A stretch of 64,000 nucleotides of DNA from an uncultured Eubacteriales bacterium (GTDB lineage Bacteria > Bacillota > Clostridia > Oscillospirales > CAG-272): positions 1-64,000 of the forward strand of contig CAKRZE010000003.1 in assembly GCA_934432725.1 (NCBI GenBank). Reading direction: 5' to 3'. The notes under the pieces were generated by a model. That model did no database searches, was not told the origin of the DNA, and saw only the letters and a program-made list of their open reading frames with translations. Positions 8,822-17,700 of the stretch are shown here, in pieces; position 1 is the stretch's first letter; each line of letters opens with the position of its first letter. Position numbers and translations under genes: made by a program.

Positions 8822-10819
8822 ATGCAAAGAATTGGCGTGTTTGTCTGCCATTGCGGCACCAATATTGCGGCAACGGTTGATGTGAAAGCCGTTGCAGAGG
8901 CGCTGAAGCATGAGCCGGGGGTGGTCTTTTCCGCAGATTACCCGTATATGTGCTCTGAGTCCGGACAGGGAATGGTGCGTCAGGCGATCAGGGAACAGAA
9001 GCTGACCGGCGTTGTCATCTGCTCCTGCTCTCCCCGTATGCATGAGGCAACCTTCAGAAAGGCGGTGGCGGCAGAAGGACTGAACCCGTATCTTCTGGAG
9101 GTCGCAAACATTCGCGAGCAGTGCTCCTGGATACATAAGGATGTCGCCTCCGCAACGGAAAAAGCAATTATTCTCGGAAAGGCTGCGGTGGCAAAGGTCC
9201 ATCTCAATGCACCGCTGACTGCGGGACAGAGTCCCGTGACCAAGCGGGCGCTGGTGATCGGCGGAGGAATTGCCGGCATTCAGACGGCGCTTGACATCGC
9301 CGAGGCAGGCTTCCCGGTGGATATCGTAGAGAAGGAGCCTACGATCGGCGGAAAAATGGCACAGATCGACAAAACGTTCCCGACACTTGACTGTGCAGCG
9401 TGCATTCTGACCCCGAAAATGGTGGACTGCGCACAGAATGATAAGATTCGTATTTACGCTTACAGCGAGGTGGAATCCGTCAAGGGCTTTGTCGGAAACT
9501 TCACGGTCGGAATCCGCCGCAAGGCGCGGTTCGTAGACGAAGCCAAGTGCACGGGCTGCGGGGCATGTACCGAAAAATGTCCGCAGAAGAAGGTGCCGAA
9601 CGCCTTCAACCTCGGGCTGGATAACCGGCGCGCCATCTATATTCCGTTTGCACAGGCGGTTCCGAAAATTGCGACAATCGATGCGGATTACTGCAACATG
9701 CTGAAAAACGGAAAATGCGGCGTGTGCGCACGGGTCTGCACTGCGGGGGCGATCGACTATAAGCAGCAGGATCAGCATATTGAAGAAAAGTACGGCGCGA
9801 TTGTGGTTGCAACCGGCTTCAATCCGATTGATCTGAAGGACGGAAAATACGATGAATTTGCCTATACGCAGTCCCCGGATGTCGTGACCTCTCTGGAGCT
9901 GGAGCGTCTGATGAACGCTGCCGGACCGAACGGCGGCACGCTGCTGCGCCCCTCCGACAAGACGCATCCGAAAACGATTGTCTTTGTACAGTGCGTCGGT
10001 TCCCGCTGCTCTGACGGCAAGGGGAAAGAGTATTGCTCGAAGGTCTGCTGCATGTACACGGCAAAGCATGCCATGCTGATCCGTGATAAATATCCCGATA
10101 CGGATGTGTATGTATTTTATATCGACGTCCGGACGCCGGGAAAGAGCTTTGACGAGTTTTACCGCCGTGCCGTGGAACAGTACGGGGTGCATTACATCAA
10201 GGGAATGGTCGGAAAGGTCGCTCCGCAGGCGGACGGCTCTCTGATGGTTCAGGCTTCCGATCTTCTGGCAGGAGAACAGCTTCATATCCGCGCGGATATG
10301 GTCGTGCTCGCCGCGGCGATAGAGCCGGATAAGAGTGCAAGACCGCTTGCCACCATGCTGACATCCTCGATGGATACAAACGACTTCTTCACCGAAGCGC
10401 ACCCGAAGCTCCGTCCGGTGGAAAGCCCGACTGCCGGCATTTTCCTGTCCGGTATGTGTCAGGGACCGAAGGACATTCCCGAAACCGTTGCGCAGGCAAG
10501 CGCGGCTGCCGCAAAGGCAATATGCCTTTTGGTAAAGGACCAGCTGACCTGCAACCCCTGCGTGGCGCATTCGGATGAGTGGATGTGCAACGGCTGCTCT
10601 TCCTGCGAAAAGGTATGCCCCTACGGCGCAATCACCTATCTTAATAAGGAATTCAAGATGCCGGACAGAACCATTGCGGTGCGCCGGGTTGCCTCGGTCA
10701 ACGAGGCGGTTTGCCAGGGCTGCGGAGCCTGCACGGTCGCATGTCCGTCCGGGGCAATGGATCTGAAGGGCTTCTCTACAAGCCAGATCATGGCGGAGGT
10801 TGACGCGATATGCAAGTAA
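8822..10819 (+). CDS. hdrA: Heterodisulfide reductase subunit A-like flavoprotein (HdrA)
   Basis: HdrA carries the bifurcating FAD of Hdr complexes. This 665-residue protein begins in the family manner (RIGVFVCHCGTNIA), has the FAD motif GGGIAGIQTALDIAE, then the hallmark GGKMAQIDKTFPTLDCAACI. It has a central ferredoxin motif CTGCGACTEKCP and two C-terminal ones, CNGCSSCEKVCP and CQGCGACTVACP. The start at 8822 matches the family N-terminus; an ATG at 8810 lies too close to the AAAGGA site. It overlaps the next gene by 10 bp. Together with the FlxD-like, FeS and FAD/NAD proteins it should receive NADH electrons and split them between ferredoxin and HdrBC. Confidence 0.93.
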   Translation: MQRIGVFVCHCGTNIAATVDVKAVAEALKHEPGVVFSADYPYMCSESGQGMVRQAIREQKLTGVVICSCSPRMHEATFRKAVAAEGLNPYLLEVANIREQCSWIHKDVASATEKAIILGKAAVAKVHLNAPLTAGQSPVTKRALVIGGGIAGIQTALDIAEAGFPVDIVEKEPTIGGKMAQIDKTFPTLDCAACILTPKMVDCAQNDKIRIYAYSEVESVKGFVGNFTVGIRRKARFVDEAKCTGCGACTEKCPQKKVPNAFNLGLDNRRAIYIPFAQAVPKIATIDADYCNMLKNGKCGVCARVCTAGAIDYKQQDQHIEEKYGAIVVATGFNPIDLKDGKYDEFAYTQSPDVVTSLELERLMNAAGPNGGTLLRPSDKTHPKTIVFVQCVGSRCSDGKGKEYCSKVCCMYTAKHAMLIRDKYPDTDVYVFYIDVRTPGKSFDEFYRRAVEQYGVHYIKGMVGKVAPQADGSLMVQASDLLAGEQLHIRADMVVLAAAIEPDKSARPLATMLTSSMDTNDFFTEAHPKLRPVESPTAGIFLSGMCQGPKDIPETVAQASAAAAKAICLLVKDQLTCNPCVAHSDEWMCNGCSSCEKVCPYGAITYLNKEFKMPDRTIAVRRVASVNEAVCQGCGACTVACPSGAMDLKGFSTSQIMAEVDAICK

Positions 10820-11256
10820 TGGAACAAAAGGAATTCAAACCGAAGATCGTTGCGTTCTGCTGCAACTGGTGCTCCTATGCCGGTGCGGATCTGGCGGGAA
10901 CCAACCGCCTGAATTATCCCGCGGATGTGAAGATCATTCGCGTGCCCTGCTCCTGCCGGGTCAATCCTTCCTTTGTGCTGCGGGCATTTCAGCGCGGCGC
11001 GGACGGAGTGATTATCTGCGGCTGCCACCCCGGAGACTGCCATTATACCTCGGGTAACTATTATGCCAGAAGAAGAATGACGCTTTTGTTTTCCATGCTG
11101 AACTATCTCGGTCTGGAAAAGGAAAGAACGCGCGTGGAATGGGTCTCCGCCGCAGAGGGTGCGAAATTTGCGGAAACCATGAATGATTTTGTGGCGACCG
11201 TCACAAAGCTCGGCGAGAACAAGAGACTGGAGGATCTGAGATGCAAAAAGAACTGA
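10810..11256 (+). CDS. MvhD/FlxD-like iron-sulfur electron-transfer protein
   Basis: The 148-residue product matches the MvhD family, a [2Fe-2S] protein linking an electron-input module to HdrA. Visible motifs are FCCNWCSYAGAD near the start, RVPCSCRV, and GVIICGCHPGDCHY. In Flx-Hdr systems this subunit is called FlxD. The start overlaps the end of hdrA; GGAGG about 10 nt upstream supports 10810, and an in-frame ATG at 10819 is the alternative. The stop overlaps the next gene by 16 bp, so translation is tightly coupled. Confidence 0.88.
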   Translation: MQVMEQKEFKPKIVAFCCNWCSYAGADLAGTNRLNYPADVKIIRVPCSCRVNPSFVLRAFQRGADGVIICGCHPGDCHYTSGNYYARRRMTLLFSMLNYLGLEKERTRVEWVSAAEGAKFAETMNDFVATVTKLGENKRLEDLRCKKN

Positions 11257-12212
11257 TCGAACGTGCAAAGGAGCTTCTCAGTCAGGGGAAGATCAACCGG
11301 GTGATCGGCTGGAAAGCGGGCGAGTTTACATACGATATTACCCCCGCTGTCTTCCATACCGCCGAGGAGCTTGAAAAATCCTTTGTATTTAACCGCTTCT
11401 GCGGCGCGAATCTTTCCAAATATCTGGTGAAGGAATCCAAAAAAGAAGGGACCATCCTTGTCTTCCTGAAGCCCTGCGATACATACAGCTTTAATCAGCT
11501 GCTCAAGGAACACAGAATCAACCGGGATGCCGTATATGTGGTCGGAGTCCCGTGCGAGGGAATGCTGGATGCGGCTTCCATCCGCGCCCATGGCATTGAC
11601 GGCATTCTGGGCGTCCGGGTGGAGAACGATACCGCGTATATTTCCACGCTGTACGGGGAAAAGGAGCTTCCCGCTCCGGAGTGCATGCCCGACCGGTGCA
11701 GAAACTGCAAGGGCAAAAAACACATGGTGTATGACGAGCTGATCGGTCAGGACGGCGAGCTTGCCGACTCTCACCGCTTCGATGAGGTGGAGCGTCTGGA
11801 GAATATGACGACGGAGGAGCGCTTCGGCTTCTGGCAGAATGAGCTTTCCCGCTGCATCCGCTGCAATGCCTGCCGCGATGTATGTCCCGCATGCACCTGT
11901 GAGACCTGCGTGTTCAACAATCCGAAATCCGGAATGGGAAACAAGGCTGCCGCAGACAGCTTTGAGGAGAGCATGTACCACATCATCCGTGCCTTCCATG
12001 TGGCCGGACGCTGCACCGACTGCGGAGAGTGCTCCAGAGTATGTCCGCAGCATATTCCGCTTCACCTGCTGAACAGAAAGTTCATTAAGGATATCAATGA
12101 ATTTTACGGAGAATATCAGGCGGGAGAGGATACGGATTCCCGTGCGCCTCTGACGAACTACAGAAAAGAGGACGCCAATCCCGATATCATTTACAGAAAG
12201 GGAGGGAACTGA
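11241..12212 (+). CDS. 4Fe-4S protein of the Flx module (FlxC-like)
   Basis: This 323-residue protein has an N-terminal FrhB-like part (segments FLKPCDTYSF, VVGVPCEGM and CRNCKGKKHM). It is followed by two classical [4Fe-4S] motifs, CIRCNACRDVCP near residue 206 and CTDCGECSRVCP near residue 258. Such subunits sit between the NADH-oxidising flavoprotein and the FlxD/HdrA side in Flx-Hdr operons. The FlxB versus FlxC label is uncertain, because the two FeS subunits are named inconsistently. It overlaps flxD upstream, and the next gene starts 2 bp after its stop. Confidence 0.8.
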   Translation: MQKELIERAKELLSQGKINRVIGWKAGEFTYDITPAVFHTAEELEKSFVFNRFCGANLSKYLVKESKKEGTILVFLKPCDTYSFNQLLKEHRINRDAVYVVGVPCEGMLDAASIRAHGIDGILGVRVENDTAYISTLYGEKELPAPECMPDRCRNCKGKKHMVYDELIGQDGELADSHRFDEVERLENMTTEERFGFWQNELSRCIRCNACRDVCPACTCETCVFNNPKSGMGNKAAADSFEESMYHIIRAFHVAGRCTDCGECSRVCPQHIPLHLLNRKFIKDINEFYGEYQAGEDTDSRAPLTNYRKEDANPDIIYRKGGN

Positions 12213-12214
12213 GG

Positions 12215-13243
12215 ATGCTGAAGCTTTCTCTTTGCGAGCTTGACCGTTTTTTTGCGGCAGTCGCGGAAAAGGAAACGCTGTATCTGCCGGTTGACAAGGA
12301 TGCCGGACAGGCGCAGTATAAAAAATGGGAAGCGGGAGTCAAGCTTTCCGATGCGCTGAACACAACGCGCTCCGCCAAAGACTTTTTCTTCCCGCAGACC
12401 GAGAACCTTGCCGATTTCAGGGTGAGCGGAAAGACCGTTGAGATCATCGATGACCGGAAGGAATGCGAGGATTTCGTTGTCTTCGGCGTCCGCGCCTGCG
12501 ACGCACGCTCCTTTGACGTGCTTGACCGCGTTTTTCTTGCCGATCCGGTCGACACCTATTATAAAAATCGCCGCGATCACGGCACAGTCATCACGCTTGC
12601 GTGTGACCGTCCGGCGGAAACCTGCTTCTGCCGCACCTTCGGGATCGATGCTGCCAATCCGGGCGGAGATGTCTCCGCATGGAAGGTGGAGGACGGATAC
12701 TGCTTTGAAGCAAACACCGAAAAGGGTAAGGCGTTTCTTGCCGCCTACTCCTCCCTTATGACCGAGACGGATGGAAGCGAAGCGGAGCAGACAAAGGCTG
12801 AAATCCGCGCTGTTCTTGATAAGCTGCCCCTGAAGGATGTGAAAACCGATGCATTCGGCGGAGGCAAAACCCAGAAGTACTTTAAGTCGCCCAAATGGCA
12901 GGAGCTGTCGCAGGCTTGCCTCGGCTGCGGAACCTGCACGTTCATCTGCCCGACCTGCCAGTGCTTTGATATCCGCGATTTCGATACAGGGCACGGCGTC
13001 AAGCGCTTCCGGTGCTGGGATTCCTGTATGTATTCGGACTTTACGAAAATGTCCGCCGGTCAGCCGCGTCTGACGCAGACGGAGCGGTTCCGGCAGAGAT
13101 TCATGCACAAGCTGGTGTATTTCCCTGAAAATAACGACGGAATGTTTTCCTGTGTGGGATGCGGCAGATGCCTTGCAAAATGCCCGATTTCCATGAATAT
13201 TGTCAAGGTGATGAAGGCGCTGGAGGAGGATGAAGAGAAATGA
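12215..13243 (+). CDS. 4Fe-4S protein of the Flx module (FlxB/AsrA/HydB-like)
   Basis: The 342-residue product resembles the FeS subunits of sulfhydrogenase (beta) and anaerobic sulfite reductase A. The N-terminal half contains VFGVRACDARSF and TLACDRPAETCFC. The C-terminal half has CLGCGTCTFICPTCQC near residue 235 and CVGCGRCLAKCP near residue 318. In Flx complexes the partner is the FAD/NAD-binding subunit, which is the next gene and overlaps it by 4 bp (ATGA). Its job is probably to take electrons from that subunit and pass them toward FlxD. Cytosolic, no membrane segments. Confidence 0.85.
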   Translation: MLKLSLCELDRFFAAVAEKETLYLPVDKDAGQAQYKKWEAGVKLSDALNTTRSAKDFFFPQTENLADFRVSGKTVEIIDDRKECEDFVVFGVRACDARSFDVLDRVFLADPVDTYYKNRRDHGTVITLACDRPAETCFCRTFGIDAANPGGDVSAWKVEDGYCFEANTEKGKAFLAAYSSLMTETDGSEAEQTKAEIRAVLDKLPLKDVKTDAFGGGKTQKYFKSPKWQELSQACLGCGTCTFICPTCQCFDIRDFDTGHGVKRFRCWDSCMYSDFTKMSAGQPRLTQTERFRQRFMHKLVYFPENNDGMFSCVGCGRCLAKCPISMNIVKVMKALEEDEEK

Positions 13244-14067
13244 CGGAAGAAACATTGATTCCAAAGCTCGGCGTTGTTACGGCGATCCGCACGGATACTC
13301 CCGATGTCAAAACATTCCGGATCGTTTCGCCGGAGGGCGGTAAGCCGTTTGAGCATATTCCCGGACAGTGCGCAATGCTGTCCATGCCGGGAGTGGGAGA
13401 GGCGCTGTTCTCTATTACATCTTCTCCGACAGAGCACGATTTTGTGGATTTTTCCATTAAAAGATGCGGCTGTGTGACCGAATGGCTTCACCAGATGGAG
13501 GTCGGACAGCAGATCACGATAAGGGGTCCTTACGGAAACGGATTTCCGGTGGATACGGAGCTTCGGGGCAAGGATCTGCTCTTTATCGCGGGCGGTATCG
13601 GTCTGGCGCCGCTTCACTCCGTCATCAACTATGTCAGAGCGCATCGTGCCGACTATGGTAAGGTGCAGGTGATTTACGGCTCCCGTTCCAAGGAGGACCT
13701 TGTGGACTATGACGAGATCGTGAATGACTGGATTGCCGGCGGCGATATTGAGGTGAACCTGACGATTGACCGTCCGCAGGACAACTGGCAGGGACATGTC
13801 GGCTTTGTGCCGAATTATGTAAAGGAGCTGAACCCGGATCTGTCCAAGACGGTTCTGATGTGCGGTCCTCCGATCATGATCAAGTTTACGCTTGCCGGTC
13901 TGATGGAGCTCGGCTTCAGTCGGACGCAGATTTATACGACAATGGAGCTTCGTATGAAGTGCGGAATCGGAAAGTGCGGTCGCTGCAACATCGGCTCCAA
14001 ATACGTCTGCAAGGACGGACCGGTGTTCCGCTTTGATCAGCTTGATGAGCTGCCGGACGAATACTGA
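13240..14067 (+). CDS. FAD/NAD(P)-binding electron-input subunit (FlxA/AsrB/HydG-like)
   Basis: The 275-residue protein is a ferredoxin-NADP reductase-type module. An FAD site is suggested by LFSITSSP, GPYGNGF is conserved, and the nicotinamide-nucleotide site is GGIGLAPLHSV and CGPPIMIKF. A C-terminal cluster CGIGKCGRC with a fourth Cys in KYVC should bind [2Fe-2S]. These are the features of FlxA and its relatives, which oxidise NAD(P)H for the FeS subunits. Whether NADH or NADPH is used cannot be read with confidence. It overlaps the preceding gene by 4 bp. Confidence 0.88.
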   Translation: MTEETLIPKLGVVTAIRTDTPDVKTFRIVSPEGGKPFEHIPGQCAMLSMPGVGEALFSITSSPTEHDFVDFSIKRCGCVTEWLHQMEVGQQITIRGPYGNGFPVDTELRGKDLLFIAGGIGLAPLHSVINYVRAHRADYGKVQVIYGSRSKEDLVDYDEIVNDWIAGGDIEVNLTIDRPQDNWQGHVGFVPNYVKELNPDLSKTVLMCGPPIMIKFTLAGLMELGFSRTQIYTTMELRMKCGIGKCGRCNIGSKYVCKDGPVFRFDQLDELPDEY

Positions 14068-14109
14068 TACCGGCTCAAGCCTTTATAAATGAAACAGGAG
14101 ATAACGAAC

Positions 14110-14784
14110 ATGGAAAACATGGTTAAAGTTTTTCTGATGGGAAAACAGTATGAGGTTCCTTCGGAGCTCACTATCATGGGGGCAATGGAATATGCCGGCT
14201 ATCAGCTTGTTCGCGGCTGCGGATGCCGGAACGGATTTTGCGGCGCATGCGCCACGATTTACCGGATCAAGGGGGACAGAGAGCTGAAGGCGTGCCTTGC
14301 CTGCCAGACCAAGGTACAGGACAATATGTACATTGCAACGCTTCCGTTCTTCCCGCTGGTCAAGCAGGTATACGATATGGAACGTGTGACGCCGGAGCAG
14401 GCGGTCATGATGCAGCTCTATCCGGAAATTTATGCCTGTGTCGGCTGTAATGCATGCACCAAGGTCTGTCCGCAGGGTCTGAACGTGATGCAGTATATTG
14501 CATACGCGCAGAGAGGCGAGTTTGAAAAGTGCGCGGAAGAGTCCTTTGACTGCGTGATGTGCGGCATCTGCTCCTCCAGATGTCCCGCAGGTATTTCGCA
14601 TCCGCAGGTTGCACTGCTTGCACGCAGAATCAACGGAAAATATGTTGCGCCCAGATGCGGTCATCTTGATGAACGTGTGGAAGAGATCAAAAACGGCACG
14701 TTTGAGGAGCTGATCCGCGGTTTGATGGGTAAGCCGCTGGACGAGATCAAAGAGCTCTACAACAGCAGAGAGATCGAGAAATAA
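14110..14784 (+). CDS. Fumarate reductase iron-sulfur subunit (SdhB/FrdB/TfrB N-terminal type)
   Basis: This 224-residue protein has an N-terminal plant-type [2Fe-2S] domain (CRNGFCGAC, with the fourth Cys in LKACLAC). Two cysteine motifs follow: CVGCNACTKVCPQG near residue 109 and CVMCGICSSRCPAG near residue 149. This is the layout of SdhB/FrdB-like electron-transfer subunits. The methanogen thiol:fumarate reductase subunit TfrB has the same start fused to an HdrB-like CCG half; here that half is absent and HdrB is a separate gene in the operon. The start at 14110 is chosen for AGGAG 9 nt upstream. It lies 13 bp before the flavoprotein gene. Confidence 0.85.
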   Translation: MENMVKVFLMGKQYEVPSELTIMGAMEYAGYQLVRGCGCRNGFCGACATIYRIKGDRELKACLACQTKVQDNMYIATLPFFPLVKQVYDMERVTPEQAVMMQLYPEIYACVGCNACTKVCPQGLNVMQYIAYAQRGEFEKCAEESFDCVMCGICSSRCPAGISHPQVALLARRINGKYVAPRCGHLDERVEEIKNGTFEELIRGLMGKPLDEIKELYNSREIEK

Positions 14785-14797
14785 GGGGGCAGAAGGA

Positions 14798-16420
14798 ATG
14801 TATACACAGGAAATGCTCGCTTCCATGAAAAAGGTGGAGGCAAACAGAGCGGCAAACGCCGCGCTTGAGCCGAGAAGAATGACAGCGGACGAAAAGGACG
14901 CGCTTCTCGCCAAATATCACCCCGACTATAAGACCGGGGAGTTTTCAGTCCTGAAAATCGGTCCGAACAAGGGCGAAAAGGTTCCGCATGAGCTGGCTGC
15001 CCTTCTGGAAGGAAAAAGCAGAGTCAATCCGGATGAGATTGATCTGAATCGCATTGACTATGACGTGGATGTGCTGATCATCGGCGGCGGCGGTGCAGGC
15101 TCTTCCGCTGCAATCGAGGCAGATAAAGCCGGCGCGAAGGTTATGATCGTAACCAAGCTCAGAATCGGCGATGCGAATACCATGATGGCAGAGGGCGGTA
15201 TTCAGGCAGCCGACAAGCCGAATGACTCCCCCGCACAGCATTTTCTGGATGCTTACGGAGGCGGGCATTTTGCTGCCAAGAAGGAGCTTTTGTATAAGCT
15301 TGTGACCGAGGCGCCCGAAGCCATTCAGTGGCTCCAGGATCTTGGCGTTGAGTTTGACAAGACCGCAGACGGAACGATGGTGACAACGCACGGCGGCGGA
15401 ACCTCCCGCAAGAGAATGCATGCCGCAAAGGACTACTCCGGTGCTGAGATTATGCGGACGCTGCGCGATGAGGTGCTGAACCGCGGTATTCCGGTGGTTG
15501 ATTTCACCGCTGCCATTGAGATCATTAAGGATGAGCAGGGAAAGGCTGCCGGTGCGGTTCTTCTGAATATGGAGACCGGAGAGCTTCGGATTGCCCGCGC
15601 AAAGACGGTGGTCATTGCAACGGGAGGAGCAGGCAGACTGCATTATCAGGGATTCCCGACGTCCAACCACTACGGCGCAACCGCAGACGGACTGATTCTT
15701 GCTTACCGCTGCGGCGCAAAGCTTTTGTATGCGGACACACTTCAGTACCATCCGACCGGCGCTGCCTATCCGTCCCAGATTTTTGGGGCACTGGTAACCG
15801 AAAAGGTGCGTTCGCTGGGCGCTAAGCTGGTGAATGTGAACGGCGAGGTGTTTATGCATCCGCTGGAGACCCGCGATGTCGCGGCTGCATCAATCATCCG
15901 TGAATGCTCCGATCATGAAGCAGGCGTGAAAACCTCTGACGGCATCGGTGTGTGGCTTGATACGCCGATGATCGAGCTGAAGGGCGGCGAGGGGACGATT
16001 GAAAAGCGGATTCCCGCTATGATGAGAATGTTTGAAAAGTACGGCATTGATATCCGGAAGGAGCCGATTCTGGTTTATCCAACGCTCCACTATCAGAACG
16101 GCGGCATTGATATTTCTCCCGACGGTATGTCCGGCGTGGAAAACCTGTTTGTTGCGGGTGAGGCAGTCGGCGGAATTCACGGTCGGAACCGTCTGATGGG
16201 CAATTCGCTTTTGGACGTGATCGTGTTCGGACGCAACGCCGGCGTGCATGCCGCTGCCGCTGCCGAAAAGGCAGTTGTCGGAAAGCTCACTTTGCAGCAT
16301 GTGAATGATTTTGCAAAGGAACGTGAGAATGCCGGCATTGACACAGATGTGGTTTCTCCGAAATTGCTCCCCGTGTATACACATGGGAATCCAGTATTTG
16401 AAGGAAAGAAGACTTTTTGA
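14798..16420 (+). CDS. Fumarate reductase/succinate dehydrogenase flavoprotein subunit (soluble type)
   Basis: The 540-residue protein begins with a roughly 85-residue extension. It then has the FAD motif DVLIIGGGGAGSSAA (residues 91-105), the active-site segment LQYHPTGAAYPS, ETRDVAAASI and HGRNRLMGNSLLD. These place it in the FrdA/SdhA/NadB family. The usual covalent-FAD histidine (HTVAAEGG in E. coli FrdA) is replaced: NTMMAEGG, with Asn at residue 127. FAD is therefore probably non-covalent, as in NadB. No FrdC/FrdD or cytochrome b anchor gene follows, so the enzyme should be cytosolic. Its place behind FumC and Flx-Hdr favours fumarate reduction to succinate over aspartate oxidation, as no nadA or nadC is near. 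Confidence 0.88.
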   Translation: MYTQEMLASMKKVEANRAANAALEPRRMTADEKDALLAKYHPDYKTGEFSVLKIGPNKGEKVPHELAALLEGKSRVNPDEIDLNRIDYDVDVLIIGGGGAGSSAAIEADKAGAKVMIVTKLRIGDANTMMAEGGIQAADKPNDSPAQHFLDAYGGGHFAAKKELLYKLVTEAPEAIQWLQDLGVEFDKTADGTMVTTHGGGTSRKRMHAAKDYSGAEIMRTLRDEVLNRGIPVVDFTAAIEIIKDEQGKAAGAVLLNMETGELRIARAKTVVIATGGAGRLHYQGFPTSNHYGATADGLILAYRCGAKLLYADTLQYHPTGAAYPSQIFGALVTEKVRSLGAKLVNVNGEVFMHPLETRDVAAASIIRECSDHEAGVKTSDGIGVWLDTPMIELKGGEGTIEKRIPAMMRMFEKYGIDIRKEPILVYPTLHYQNGGIDISPDGMSGVENLFVAGEAVGGIHGRNRLMGNSLLDVIVFGRNAGVHAAAAAEKAVVGKLTLQHVNDFAKERENAGIDTDVVSPKLLPVYTHGNPVFEGKKTF

Positions 16421-16441
16421 GGTCTTGGGGGATTTAAGAAG

Positions 16442-17674
16442 ATGAGTTTGTTGAACGGTGTCCTGTCTGTTTCCGGCGTGCCTTTTCTGATGCTGTCGGT
16501 ATTTGTCATTGCTGCGCTTGGATACGCCCTGGGCAGGATTACGATCAAAGGGGTTTCACTCGGTACGGCAGGCGTGTTTATTGTGGCGCTGGTCTTTGGA
16601 TGCTTTTTCTATACGAGGCTGGATGCACAGCTGCCCGGCTATACCAAAAATGCACTGAAGATCGTGGAGAACATGGGACTGATTCTCTTTGTGACTTCAG
16701 TCGGCTTTATTGCCGGTCCGAAGTTCTTCGGGAATCTGAAAAAGAATTTCAAGTCTTATGTCGCACTTGGCTTGATTATTATCATAGGCGGCGCACTGGC
16801 TGCTGTTGCCTGCATTTACATCGGCAGAGGGCTCGGCGAAACCGATTACGACAAGCTGACCGCGATGGTGGTTGGATTGCTGTCCGGCGCGCTGACCTCT
16901 ACACCCGCCTTCTCCGCCGCAAAGGATACGGTGGCGGCGCAGTATGAAGATATTGTGGCTGTCGGTCACGGCATTGCCTATATTTTCGGTGTCATCGGCG
17001 TAGTGCTCTTTGTGCAGCTTGTTCCGAAGTTTGCGCATGCGAACATGGAAGAAGAACGTGCAAAGCTGGTTCACGGTACAAAGGAGTCCAAGCGAAAGAG
17101 CGGATTTGCCGGCAAGCTGATTGAAATGGATGAGTTCGGCTTCATGCCGTTTGCACTTGCGGCGGTTTTGGGAATTCTTCTCGGAGCAATTCATATTCCG
17201 TTGACCGGAAAGGGGCTGGCGGGTACGACCTTCAGCCTGACAACGACCGGCGGATGCCTGTTGGTTGCCCTGATCTTCGGACACTTCGGACGGATCGGAA
17301 GGGTTTCGATTATGCCGAAGGAGGCAACACTGAAGGAATTCCGTGAGCTTGGACTGATGCTGTTCCTGATCGGTGCCGGCGTTGCAGGCGGCGCAAGCTT
17401 TGCCGCGAACTTCCAGACGATTTACTTCTTCTACGGCGTTTTGATGACGACCTTGCCGATGGTAATCGGATTCCTCTTTGCAAAATATGTGCTGAAGCTC
17501 AATCTTCTGAACAATCTCGGTGCAATTACCGGAGGAATGACCTCCACTCCTGCACTTGGAACATTGATCAATGTGGCTGGAACTGAGGATGTGGCATCCG
17601 CGTATGCGGCGACCTACCCGGTTGCATTGATTGCCGTTGTTGTGATTTCACAGGTATTGGTGCTGCTGTTCTGA
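16442..17674 (+). CDS. Aspartate:alanine-exchanger-family transporter, candidate succinate exporter
   Basis: The 410-residue membrane protein has about ten hydrophobic segments arranged as two related halves. Each half contains the family motif: GALTSTPAF in the first and GGMTSTPAL in the second. This is the duplicated Asp-Al exchanger (YidE/YbjL) domain. The usual central TrkA-C domains are missing; only about 50 hydrophilic residues lie between the halves, so the protein is shorter than AspT. The Corynebacterium succinate exporter SucE1 belongs to this family. Because the gene is the last of a fumarate-reducing operon, export of succinate is a reasonable inference; other dicarboxylates or aspartate remain possible. 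Confidence 0.8.
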   Translation: MSLLNGVLSVSGVPFLMLSVFVIAALGYALGRITIKGVSLGTAGVFIVALVFGCFFYTRLDAQLPGYTKNALKIVENMGLILFVTSVGFIAGPKFFGNLKKNFKSYVALGLIIIIGGALAAVACIYIGRGLGETDYDKLTAMVVGLLSGALTSTPAFSAAKDTVAAQYEDIVAVGHGIAYIFGVIGVVLFVQLVPKFAHANMEEERAKLVHGTKESKRKSGFAGKLIEMDEFGFMPFALAAVLGILLGAIHIPLTGKGLAGTTFSLTTTGGCLLVALIFGHFGRIGRVSIMPKEATLKEFRELGLMLFLIGAGVAGGASFAANFQTIYFFYGVLMTTLPMVIGFLFAKYVLKLNLLNNLGAITGGMTSTPALGTLINVAGTEDVASAYAATYPVALIAVVVISQVLVLLF

Positions 17675-17700
17675 AAAATAAAATCAGTAACAATTGAATA

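Noticed and set aside
8798..10570. A 590-codon open frame antisense to hdrA
   Set aside because: Shadow frame; hdrA on the other strand has full family motifs.
14798..16420. L-aspartate oxidase (NadB) as identity of the flavoprotein
   Set aside because: Family similarity is shared, but an FrdB-like FeS subunit gene precedes it and no nadA or nadC is nearby; fumarate reductase fits better.
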